Positions 33,963 through 41,437 of a stretch of 64,000 nt of DNA are shown one piece after another. The notes beneath the pieces were generated by a model. It had not been told where the DNA came from. It did no database searches and saw nothing but the letters and a program-made list of their open reading frames with translations. A program made the translations under genes and the position numbers. Every line of letters starts with the position of its first letter. Position 1 is the stretch's first letter. Source of the stretch: Maribellus sp. YY47 (GTDB lineage: Bacteria > Bacteroidota > Bacteroidia > Bacteroidales > Prolixibacteraceae); NCBI RefSeq assembly GCF_023111095.1, contig NZ_JALGYW010000015.1, forward strand, positions 91,293 to 155,292. Direction: 5' to 3'.

Positions 33963-34080
33963 TCTGGCGGCGCAATGCGTTTTATCTGTTGTAATATATC
34001 TTTCAAGCGCCGCAGTATTTTATCGGTTAGACAGTCATTGCGATCCCGGTCCGTCAGCTGACGGAAGGAGAAGCAATCTG
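33963..34080. repeat. Composite palindromic repeat, second copy of the rfbB-rfbA element
   Basis: GGCGGCG...GCGCCGC arms about 45 bp apart are followed by TCATTGCGATCC...GTCAGCTGACGGAAGG...GCAATCT. This is the same architecture as 27519-27631. Confidence 0.65.
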
Positions 34081-34166
34081 ATTCTTGTTGTTTTTGTCCT
34101 GCCGGACGAGCTTTCATTTTTCTCCTTGATGAGAAAAACGAAACACGAGGAAGGCATTTTCGAGCA

Positions 34167-34353
34167 TCAAGACAAAATTCACTAGGTGTTTATTTTGAAT
34201 AAGGTCTGTGCTTCAACGAAGTACACAACAATAGTCAATTAGTCTTTATTCTGGCCCGTGTAACTTGCCTCCGGCTGCGTTTTACCTTTGTATTATTTCA
34301 ATGTTGCGGCTTAGCCCGCCTGACGGATTTTTGTCGGGCACGCAGAAGTGTTT
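34167..34353 (+). repeat. About 200-bp dispersed repeat, copy 2
   Basis: This is the partner of 10113-10313: it starts TCAAGACAAAATTCACTAGG, continues with AAGGTCTGTGCTTC, CTTTATTCTGGCCCGTGTAA and CTTGCCTCCGGCTGCGTTTT, and ends with GTCGGGCACGCAGAAGTGTTT. It differs by scattered substitutions and a shorter right part. Confidence 0.75.
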
Positions 34354-34396
34354 CATTTTGTGATTCAAAAATCGTTGACTGGTTTTTATCCTTTGT

Positions 34397-34431
34397 AAAT
34401 CTTCAATCGTTAATCATTATTCGATATTTAT
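34397..34431. repeat. Short heptad array, AATCGT subfamily
   Basis: AAATCTT, CAATCGT, TAATCAT, TATTCGA, TATTTAT in phase. It is related to 10345-10379 and 31865-31906. Confidence 0.55.
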
Positions 34432-34441
34432 TTTCTTCTGT

Positions 34442-34507
34442 TTGTCCACCTTTTTGAGGGGGACGAGGAATTCCGGTGTTTTTACATCCGGAATGACGGA
34501 GGGGGTG
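34442..34507. repeat. GGACGAGGAATTCCGG repeat, copy 2
   Basis: GGACGAGGAATTCCGGTGTT then CCGGAATGACGGAGGGGGTG. It matches 13018-13080 over about 63 bp and, like that copy, adjoins a heptad array. Confidence 0.7.
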
Positions 34508-34513
34508 CTTTTG

Positions 34514-34597
34514 CTCTATACTTGATACCCGATCGTAGATGTTTATTCGTTTACTATTCTTGGTAGCTTGAAGCTCGTAGCTTACAGCTTGCCGCTT
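34514..34597. repeat. Twelve heptads ending 3 bp before the ugd stop
   Basis: CTCTATA, CTTGATA, CCCGATC, GTAGATG, TTTATTC, GTTTACT, ATTCTTG, GTAGCTT, GAAGCTC, GTAGCTT, ACAGCTT, GCCGCTT, all in one phase. The ugd stop triplet is 34601-34603. Confidence 0.8.
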
Positions 34598-34600
34598 TTT

Positions 34601-36019
34601 TTATCCTTTCCCGATTCCTTTGTATTCGAATCCGATCTGGTTCATTTCGGCGGCATTCAGAATGTTGCGGCCGTCGAAAACAAAGGCAGGCTTGAGCATG
34701 GTTTCGTAGATCTGCTGCCAATTGTAGGTAAGGAACTCGTCCCATTCGGTGAGGATCGCAATGGCATGTGCATTTTCGAGTGCCGTGTAGGGCTCGTCGT
34801 GAACCGTGATCAGGGACTGAAGGACGGAAGGATCGAAGGATTGAGTCGGATCCTGTTTGTAAACGTATTCCAAATCCTTGAAAATCTGTTCCTTTTTTAC
34901 TTTTGGGTCGTAGATATGAATCTCGGCCAAATCGTCGAGTAACTCTTTGGCTACATAGATCGCTGCTGATTCACGCGTATCGTTGGTATCTTTTTTAAAG
35001 GCCCAGCCCAGGAAAGCAATTTTTTTCCCCGAAACGGTGTTAAACAGGCTATCGATAATTTGTTTGGCAAAGCGGTGTTTCTGGTAATCGTTCATTTTGA
35101 CCACTCCTTCCCAGTAATCGGCGACTTCAGGCAAATTAAAATGCCGGCACAGGTATACCAGGTTGAGTATATCTTTCTGGAAACAACTTCCGCCAAAACC
35201 AACGGAAGAGCGCAGGAATTTGGGGCCAATGCGGGTATCGGCGCCAATGGCATGGGCGATCTCATCGACGTCGGCGCCGGTTCTTTCGCAAAGAGCAGAA
35301 ATGGCGTTGATGGATGAAATCCGTTGCGCCAAAAAAGCATTGGCAGTCAGTTTCGACAATTCTGATGACCAGAGGCGGGTGGTGATGATGTTTTCGCGTG
35401 GCACCCAGTGCGCATAAATGGCAGCCAGCGCTTCAATGGCGGCCAGTCCGTCTTCGTCCTGTCCTCCGCCAATCAGAATGCGATCGGGGTGGTGAAGGTC
35501 GGAGATGGCGGTCCCTTCGGCCAGAAATTCAGGGTTTGAAAGGACCTGGAATTTTTTGCCGTTACCCTCGGCTTCCAAAATGGTTTTAATCGACTGTGCC
35601 GTGCGAACGGGTAGGGTAGACTTCTCTACCACGATTTTCCCTTCGGGTGCAATCCTTGCAATCTGACGGGCCGACAGTTCAACGTATTTCAGATCGGCTG
35701 CCATGCCTTTCCCCACTCCATAGGTTTTGGTGGGTGTGTTTACCGAAATAAATATCATTTCGGCTTCGCGGATACCTGCTTCCACATCGGTGGAGAAAAA
35801 CAGGTTGCGTCCGCGGGCTTCCTGCACCACTTCTTTTAGTCCGGGTTCGTAAATCGGAAGTTGATCCAGGTCAGTATCGTTCCATTCGGCAATGCGTTGC
35901 GGATTGATATCCACCACATTGACTTTAATCCCCGGACATTTTTGTGCAATCACGGCCATGGTCGGGCCGCCTACATATCCTGCGCCGATACAGGTAATGG
36001 TTTTTATGGTATGTTTCAT
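34601..36019 (-). CDS. ugd: UDP-glucose 6-dehydrogenase
   Basis: This 472-aa NAD enzyme makes UDP-glucuronate from UDP-glucose. [16 protein letters not shown] (11-26), [36 protein letters not shown] and the catalytic-Cys block [18 protein letters not shown] are those of the long, eukaryote-like Ugd family. [16 protein letters not shown] follows in the C-terminal domain. Product feeds Uxs (8674). Residues about 391-401, in the loop before HDEPYTAL, are encoded by four 8-bp repeat units (34816-34847), like the array at 33803. The loop looks several residues longer than in relatives I recall, so a repeat insertion is likely but less certain than in wecB. Confidence 0.95.
   Translation of the reverse strand: MKHTIKTITCIGAGYVGGPTMAVIAQKCPGIKVNVVDINPQRIAEWNDTDLDQLPIYEPGLKEVVQEARGRNLFFSTDVEAGIREAEMIFISVNTPTKTYGVGKGMAADLKYVELSARQIARIAPEGKIVVEKSTLPVRTAQSIKTILEAEGNGKKFQVLSNPEFLAEGTAISDLHHPDRILIGGGQDEDGLAAIEALAAIYAHWVPRENIITTRLWSSELSKLTANAFLAQRISSINAISALCERTGADVDEIAHAIGADTRIGPKFLRSSVGFGGSCFQKDILNLVYLCRHFNLPEVADYWEGVVKMNDYQKHRFAKQIIDSLFNTVSGKKIAFLGWAFKKDTNDTRESAAIYVAKELLDDLAEIHIYDPKVKKEQIFKDLEYVYKQDPTQSFDPSVLQSLITVHDEPYTALENAHAIAILTEWDEFLTYNWQQIYETMLKPAFVFDGRNILNAAEMNQIGFEYKGIGKG
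34816..34847. repeat. 8-bp array inside ugd
   Basis: ACTGAAGG, ACGGAAGG, ATCGAAGG, ATTGAGTC in one 8-base phase. The first unit and general pattern match the intergenic array at 33803-33842. Confidence 0.6.
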
Positions 36020-36132
36020 TTCAATTAGCTGTCGTTTTTATCAATTTTGTTTGAGACTTAACGGAATTGCCAACTAAGGGATTTTATATCTGTAACAATG
36101 ATCCGCTATGACCCTCTTATTCGGGGTTAATT

Positions 36133-37248
36133 TCAATCGATCTCGTTCCATTTCTCTTTCACCGAGCCCAAAAACTGTTTGCCAAAGATCCAGCCAATGG
36201 AACAAACTCCACCTAAAAAGATCCAGATGATGAGTGTTTTCAGACCACTGTTGTTGTCTTCAAGGGGAACGGTAACGGGTTTTATAATCGCAAAAATAGG
36301 CGTGTCTTCTTTTACTTTAATTTTGGCTTGTTCCAATTGTTTGGCAAGTTCCGAATAAACACTAAATGCCAGTTGGTAATCGCTTTGCAGTCTTTCTTCC
36401 TGGGTACGTGCAAGGGCAGAGGTTACATTTTTATTCCGGTCGCGGAAAGCGGCCAGTTCAGCCTGTGCGGCTTCAAATTCTTTCTTTTTATCGGTATAGC
36501 GTTCTTCGATAAAAGCCAATTGAGCTTTTGCCTTTTCGATTTTGAATTCAGTGATGGACTGCTGGAGTAAGTGCTGTGCTTTTTGTGCCACCTGGGCAGC
36601 CAGTTGTGGTTCGCCAAAAACAGCATTCAAAATAATATATCCATCCTTATCGTTTGACTCCAGCGAAACAGCGTTTCCAAGTATCTTTCTAATTTCTTCC
36701 TGGTCGTTTGTTAGCTGAATGGTTCCGGTTTTGTCCTCATTTACAGATGGCTCTTCCGCTTTTTCTCCTTTGATGGCTTTTAGAATAACAAAGGGCAATC
36801 CTATGGTATATTTTTTGACTTGCCCCAGTATGCCGGGTGAATAATACTCGGTATAATAATCATAAAGCGTAAGCGGTTGGTCGATGCCGGTAAAGGTGAA
36901 TTTTGTATTCATCAGTTCCAGTTGAAACGGTACACTTTGCACGATTTGCGGATAAATAAAGGGAGAAAGGTCCGCACCGCCGTTGTCCAGGTTCATGTTA
37001 AAACCCGCCATGGCCGCAAGCGAAGATAAACCTCCTAACTTGGAAGAACTCTGTGACAGTTGAGGAACCATGGTGCTTGATGCCGTATAATCTTTGGGTG
37101 ATACAAGGGCAACGATTACTCCCAACACTGCAAACAGGATTACGGTTTTAAGGATAAATTTTCTCCCATCCCACAGGGTTTTTGCCAACGCGATAAGATC
37201 AATTTCGTCGGCTTCTGTCGATTTTGAATTTTTTATTTCTTCTGTCAT
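36133..37248 (-). CDS. Wzz/GumC-type chain-length determinant (PCP)
   Basis: This 371-aa inner-membrane protein has membrane segments near residues 33-50 (FILKTVILFAVLGVIVALVS) and 342-362 (LIIWIFLGGVCSIGWIF). Between them is a long periplasmic region with coiled-coil helices (about 215-310, FKIEKAKAQLAFIEERYTDK). A Pro-rich stretch (IKPVTVPLEDN) precedes the second span. These are the features of polysaccharide co-polymerases that set chain length with Wzy. There is no C-terminal tyrosine kinase domain, and no kinase or phosphatase gene lies nearby. It follows the SLBB exporter gene by 54 bp. Confidence 0.9.
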   Translation of the reverse strand: MTEEIKNSKSTEADEIDLIALAKTLWDGRKFILKTVILFAVLGVIVALVSPKDYTASSTMVPQLSQSSSKLGGLSSLAAMAGFNMNLDNGGADLSPFIYPQIVQSVPFQLELMNTKFTFTGIDQPLTLYDYYTEYYSPGILGQVKKYTIGLPFVILKAIKGEKAEEPSVNEDKTGTIQLTNDQEEIRKILGNAVSLESNDKDGYIILNAVFGEPQLAAQVAQKAQHLLQQSITEFKIEKAKAQLAFIEERYTDKKKEFEAAQAELAAFRDRNKNVTSALARTQEERLQSDYQLAFSVYSELAKQLEQAKIKVKEDTPIFAIIKPVTVPLEDNNSGLKTLIIWIFLGGVCSIGWIFGKQFLGSVKEKWNEID

Positions 37249-37302
37249 TACGTTTTAGTAAGGAGTTTGAAAAACGGATTCAGTTTTCCGAATCATCATA
37301 AC

Positions 37303-39624
37303 CTATCTCAAGACTGCTGCGATGGCAATGGCAAGCGATGAAAAGGCGCTGCTGACTGCCAGCCATCCCTGAAGACCCATCCCTTCACGCTTTTCTTTTT
37401 GGGGAACCACAATTTCACTTCCAGGGCCTACTTCAGGATAGTTCTTTACGATAAAGGTTTTGGTGGATGCCGTGTAGCCGTTCGGATATTTTACATATAC
37501 CTTTTTTTTGGCGGCCTCCGTTCCAAAGCCTCCGGTTTTATCAATGTAATATTTCAGTGTTTTGCCTTCCTCGTAGGTAATGGAGAACGGATTCTGAACA
37601 GCGCCCGTTACTTTTACAGTCTGGGTATATTCCGGAACAAACAGGATGTCTCCGTTTCTGAGGTAGAGATCGGCTGGTCCGTTTGGATTGTCTAAAATCG
37701 TTTTCAGGTCAATCGCGATGGTTTCCGATCCTAATTCATCTGTTTTTCTTTTTAATGAGGCTCCAGCGACAAATGCCTGTGGAGTAATTCCTTTGGCGTT
37801 TTTAACCAGGTCGGAAATCCGCTGATTTTTGTTTTGCAAAGCATACACACCCGCATAAACCACTTCGCCGGTAATGGTAACCGAACCTTGTTCGCGGTAT
37901 CCGGGAGCTCTTTTTATGGAAACGCGGTCAAAGGGCTCAAGATAAAATGGAACATCCGTGTCGGTTTTTAAGCCGCGGGAGTGTTTCAGGTTAAAAATGT
38001 GAACAAGTGTATCGGTCGATTTCGAGGCTTCATCGTAGGATAGTCTTCTGGAAACTTCGATGTAGCTGCTGTCGGCTGCTTCAGTAAAACCTCCTGCCAT
38101 AAACACCAGATCAGAAATGGTAATCTTTTCCGACCAGGGCATTTGTCCGGGTTTCATCACTTCTCCGTTAATGGTAACATAGGGTTGCTCGCCCATGGCA
38201 AAATGAGACTTGATGGTAACGATATCTTTTTCCTGTAACACAATGTTCACTTTTCCCGATGCTACTTTTTCCACATCGAAGGGGATGGTGGTCGTGGTAA
38301 GGTCAGGATTAAAGCGGGTAATGAGGCCTCGGTTATTGAACGCATCCGGAGTCAGACTGTCTGCTTTTGCGATCAGATCGAAGAGTGTTAAGCCATCTGT
38401 CCATTCGTATTCTCCCGGCTGATAAACGGCGCCGGTGATGGTTACCCGGTTTTTGAATTCTTCTGCAATTTTCCCAATCGACAGCAGGTCGCCGTTCATG
38501 AGTTGAAACGAAGAAAGCTGTTCGTAAGGAATGTCGAGAATCTGTTTCCCCCTTTGGGTTAGCCTTTGCAGTTGAATTCTTGAAAGAAAAGCATTTTGAG
38601 TAAAGCCTCCGGCAAACCGGATCAGGTCGCTCAGGTTTTCCTCTTGTTTCATTTCAAAAATGCCGTTTCGTTTAAACGGCCCCTTCACTTCAACGCGTGT
38701 TTCTGCAGCAGGCACAAAGATAATGTCGTTGTCTTTCAGCATGAAATTACCGGAAGGATCTGCATCCACCAGAAATTTATAAATATCAACGTTTTGCAGT
38801 ATCTTATTGTCTCTGATTACCTTAATGTTACGGAAAGATCCAATGCTGTCAGGACCTCCCGACAGGTAAAGCGCGTTGAAAAGGGTGGCAGTTACAGGCA
38901 GGGTATAGGTGCCCGGTGTGGTTATTTCGCCCAAAAGGTTCACCTGAATCGATCTTAGTTGTCCCATGTTTACCTGTGCAAAGGTTCCCGGATTGTCGCC
39001 GCCCATGTCTGCATAGATTTCGGTCAGGCGTTGTTTGATTCTTTCCTCTGCTGAGTCGAAAGTCAATCCTGCAATAAATATCGGTCCAACATCCGGAATA
39101 ACAATCTGGCCATTCCGGTTAACATTTAACTGGTAATTGTTTTGCGAATTTCCCCATATCTGGATCAGAATCTGATCGCCGATACCGATTTCGTAATTTT
39201 TAGGTGTCTGAATGTTTAGGTTGGGTTCGAAAGTTAAATCTTTACTGTTAAAAAGATAGGATCCAAATATTTCGCTTTTAGTATTGAGCTTTGCGGTTCG
39301 GGTCGACACATCAGAAACAGCATCTTTAATCTTTATTTGTTGAATATCGGTAATGGTGTCTACATAGTTTTGGTTAGCCGATTGCTGCTCCAGCATACGT
39401 TGTTGCATTTCTCTGATCTGTTCTTCGCTTGCCCCCCGTTGTCTGGCAATTTCAGCTGCCTGCTCGGGTGTGAGCCCGGTATTTTGAATGGCATTTTGGG
39501 CTTTTTTAATGTCCTGGTTTGACAAGGATTTGACGTCCACATTTTTAACATCCTGCGCAGCGGCTGTAAAGAGTAAAAATGAGCCGGTCAAAAACAGAAA
39601 TGTTTTGATGGTTAATCTTTCCAT
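37303..39624 (-). CDS. SLBB-domain outer-membrane polysaccharide exporter (Wza-like)
   Basis: This 773-aa protein has a signal peptide (residues 1-23, IKTFLFLTGSFLLFTAAAQ). A polysaccharide-export domain (about 140-230, YEIGIGDQILIQIWGNSQN) follows, then a series of SLBB repeats. The repeats appear as VNLLGEITTPGTYTL, VTITGAVYQPGEYEW, VTINGEVMKPGQMPW, VTITGEVVYAGVYAL and VKVTGAVQNPFSITY. A C-terminal hydrophobic segment (WLAVSSAFSSLAIAIAAVL) completes it. No lipobox Cys is seen, unlike Wza; large multi-SLBB forms are normal in Bacteroidetes. It should form the outer-membrane channel working with the Wzz-like protein encoded next. Confidence 0.92.
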   Translation of the reverse strand: MERLTIKTFLFLTGSFLLFTAAAQDVKNVDVKSLSNQDIKKAQNAIQNTGLTPEQAAEIARQRGASEEQIREMQQRMLEQQSANQNYVDTITDIQQIKIKDAVSDVSTRTAKLNTKSEIFGSYLFNSKDLTFEPNLNIQTPKNYEIGIGDQILIQIWGNSQNNYQLNVNRNGQIVIPDVGPIFIAGLTFDSAEERIKQRLTEIYADMGGDNPGTFAQVNMGQLRSIQVNLLGEITTPGTYTLPVTATLFNALYLSGGPDSIGSFRNIKVIRDNKILQNVDIYKFLVDADPSGNFMLKDNDIIFVPAAETRVEVKGPFKRNGIFEMKQEENLSDLIRFAGGFTQNAFLSRIQLQRLTQRGKQILDIPYEQLSSFQLMNGDLLSIGKIAEEFKNRVTITGAVYQPGEYEWTDGLTLFDLIAKADSLTPDAFNNRGLITRFNPDLTTTTIPFDVEKVASGKVNIVLQEKDIVTIKSHFAMGEQPYVTINGEVMKPGQMPWSEKITISDLVFMAGGFTEAADSSYIEVSRRLSYDEASKSTDTLVHIFNLKHSRGLKTDTDVPFYLEPFDRVSIKRAPGYREQGSVTITGEVVYAGVYALQNKNQRISDLVKNAKGITPQAFVAGASLKRKTDELGSETIAIDLKTILDNPNGPADLYLRNGDILFVPEYTQTVKVTGAVQNPFSITYEEGKTLKYYIDKTGGFGTEAAKKKVYVKYPNGYTASTKTFIVKNYPEVGPGSEIVVPQKEKREGMGLQGWLAVSSAFSSLAIAIAAVLR

Positions 39625-39711
39625 ATAAGGTGGTTTTTTTTTACGAATATTAGCTTATTTTTTAAGAAATCAAAGTCAACTGGAATTTTCAGTCGGGCAA
39701 ATTCGCTTGGT

Positions 39712-40236
39712 TCAAATCCTCCAAATTAACAGATGGTCGTGCCTTTGGAGATAATTGTTTTTTTCGTCTTCGTTTAAGATCAGATACCGAATCTTGCGTT
39801 CCATGTGTTTTTCTACTTTTTCAACCAATTGCGATACATAACTTCCGTTAATCTCGTTCCCATAAAGCAGGATGTCGATAATTTTTGAATCCCTGCCAAG
39901 CGCTAAATCACCCACCAGGTATGCTTCTTTCAGATCTCCGATTTTGGAGGTGACATGTTCCAATATCTGATCAATGCCTATGGTTTTAATCAGTATATTG
40001 TGGATATCTGAAAACAGCGGATGATGCGTATTGGCTCGGAAATATTTTTTGTTTCCCAATAGCTCTGATGTCAGCAAGCCCGCTGACTCCAGCCTGTTTA
40101 ATTCAATCCGTATGGCATTGGTCGATTCACCAAACTCTGCTTCCAGGTTTCGCAGGTAACTTTTGGTATTCTTGTTCAGGAAGAATTTTAGCAAAAGTTT
40201 TATGCGTGTTTTACTGGTGATAATGTTTTGAAGCAT
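39712..40236 (-). CDS. Winged-helix regulator with a degenerate nucleotidyltransferase-like C-terminus
   Basis: This 174-aa cytosolic protein has an N-terminal winged helix-turn-helix (about 5-75, KTRIKLLLKFFL, then GESTNAIRIELNRLESAGLL and KYFRANTHHP). The C-terminal half contains YLVGDLALGRDSKIIDILLYG, which resembles the GS-x-DxD core of minimal nucleotidyltransferases. The catalytic acids are mostly replaced (one D remains). Such proteins recur near the head of Bacteroidetes capsule loci, so a locus-specific regulatory role is likely. It sits between UpxY and the export genes and has the best candidate promoter on the minus strand. Confidence 0.75.
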   Translation of the reverse strand: MLQNIITSKTRIKLLLKFFLNKNTKSYLRNLEAEFGESTNAIRIELNRLESAGLLTSELLGNKKYFRANTHHPLFSDIHNILIKTIGIDQILEHVTSKIGDLKEAYLVGDLALGRDSKIIDILLYGNEINGSYVSQLVEKVEKHMERKIRYLILNEDEKNNYLQRHDHLLIWRI

Positions 40237-40709
40237 AAGTTGGTAGGATGATGATTTCGATGTTGTAGGTATCGTGCGAGGGACGCTATTTTCACAGCTT
40301 CGCCTCCTCAGTTACATGGAATGTATGAGTGGTTGTAATTTTGAGTAACAAATATACTCATTCTTGTTTTCGGCCGACAAAAATAGGTATTATAATTGCC
40401 ATTATTATCCGCCTTTTATAGAAATGACAGAAAATAGGCATATGTGAATCTTTTTCTAAGCTTTTTCTGATGCTATGTGGGAGGAAAGAATAAAGAGTAG
40501 TAAAGCGATCGGACCAAAAATGAAACATGGTTTATTGCCGGATTTGGTCAGCTATCCTTATACTCAGAGACAACTGTGATGATTATAAAGTACCATGCTG
40601 CTTTGGTTTTGATGGCATTACTATGTGTTGAATCATTAGCGATATCAATAGGGTATTTAAATAAAGTAGTCGCGGAGTTTGGTGTTTGAAGCTGTGCTTT
40701 TCAAAAAAA
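40237..40709. other. 473-bp gap between upxY and the winged-helix gene
   Basis: Apart from the promoter candidate at 40350-40382 I see no open frame, terminator hairpin or member of the locus repeat families. The gap leaves room for the untranslated region on which an UpxY/NusG-like factor could act. Confidence 0.45.
40350..40382 (-). promoter_or_regulatory. Candidate promoter for the winged-helix and export genes
   Basis: On the minus strand TATATTTG (40357-40350) matches the TAnnTTTG element, with TTTG (40382-40379) 21 bp upstream. RNA would start near 40343, giving a leader of about 107 nt before the ATG at 40236. Confidence 0.5.
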
Positions 40710-41249
40710 TCAGCTTACTAAGGTATGCTCTTCAGGAAGCGCACTCAGGTGTTCGGCAGGAACTTCAATCGAAAAGCTTTGATCGATCTGTTCGATTCGA
40801 AGTATAAACTTGTTTTTTCCTCTGATCTCGGCCAGTTCACCCCTCAAACCCACCAGTGGTCCCTGAATGATTTCTACTTTTTTGCCAGGAGCAAAGGTTT
40901 CACGATTAATATTAACCTCAAAATCGTTTTGTTGCAACATCCGCTTCATCGCGGCTATCTGGTCTTCCCTGATTGCTGCAGCTTTTCCTTCGAAGGTGAT
41001 GTAGCATACAACGTTATTGTTTTGGAGTACCCGGTCGTAGTCTTTTCTGGTGACGTTTACAAAGCAGTAGCCGGAAATCAGCGGAACTTCAACCCATTTT
41101 TTACGGTCTTTCCACTGACGTAATTTTCGTTGTATGGGAAGAAAACTTTCAATACCCTGCTGTTGAAGGTCCTCGTTCACCCTTTTTTCTGCCCGCGAGC
41201 GGGTATAAATGGCATACCAGTTTTTTACTTCAGGATTTGTCGGCCTCAT
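40710..41249 (-). CDS. upxY: UpxY-type (NusG-like) transcription antiterminator
   Basis: With the ATG at 41249 the protein has 179 residues, the normal UpxY size; the open frame extends 60 codons further upstream but that part resembles no protein. The NGN domain begins NWYAIYTRSRAEKRV and continues with QGIESFLPIQRKLRQWKDRK. The KOW motif is GKKVEIIQGPLVGLRGELAEI near residue 120. In Bacteroides each UpxY lets RNA polymerase pass terminators in its own capsule operon. Here it is the first gene of a run of about 36 kb that is nearly all in the same direction, matching that role. Confidence 0.92.
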   Translation of the reverse strand: MRPTNPEVKNWYAIYTRSRAEKRVNEDLQQQGIESFLPIQRKLRQWKDRKKWVEVPLISGYCFVNVTRKDYDRVLQNNNVVCYITFEGKAAAIREDQIAAMKRMLQQNDFEVNINRETFAPGKKVEIIQGPLVGLRGELAEIRGKNKFILRIEQIDQSFSIEVPAEHLSALPEEHTLVS

Positions 41250-41393
41250 TTTTCTGTATTTGTCTGAAAAAAACGCTGCAAGTAAGTGAAATCTTCCTTT
41301 TATTTCAAATAACCCTTCAACTGAATTGTGATTAGAGTAGGCCGGAGATTTTAGAAGTTTCTGTTTTGAATAATGAGAGACGGGGAGCAGGGG

Positions 41394-41426
41394 AAAATAA
41401 AAATGCCCTGCTGAGCAAGGCATTTT
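41394..41426 (-). terminator. Terminator between peroxiredoxin and upxY
   Basis: Read on the minus strand, AAAATGCC pairs with GGCATTTT around an 11-nt loop, followed by TTATTTT. It lies 11 bp behind the peroxiredoxin stop, so upxY needs its own promoter between 41250 and 41393. I could not find a good TAnnTTTG match there. Confidence 0.7.
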
Positions 41427-41437
41427 CATGTATAATT

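Noticed and set aside
33850..34185. Plus-strand open frame upstream of the SLC13 gene
   Set aside because: It consists of repeat DNA (TCATTGCGA and related blocks) and ends in the 200-bp repeat; no coding signal.
41250..41429. N-terminal extension of UpxY
   Set aside because: The additional 60 codons overlap the upstream terminator and resemble no protein; UpxY family length fits the ATG at 41249.
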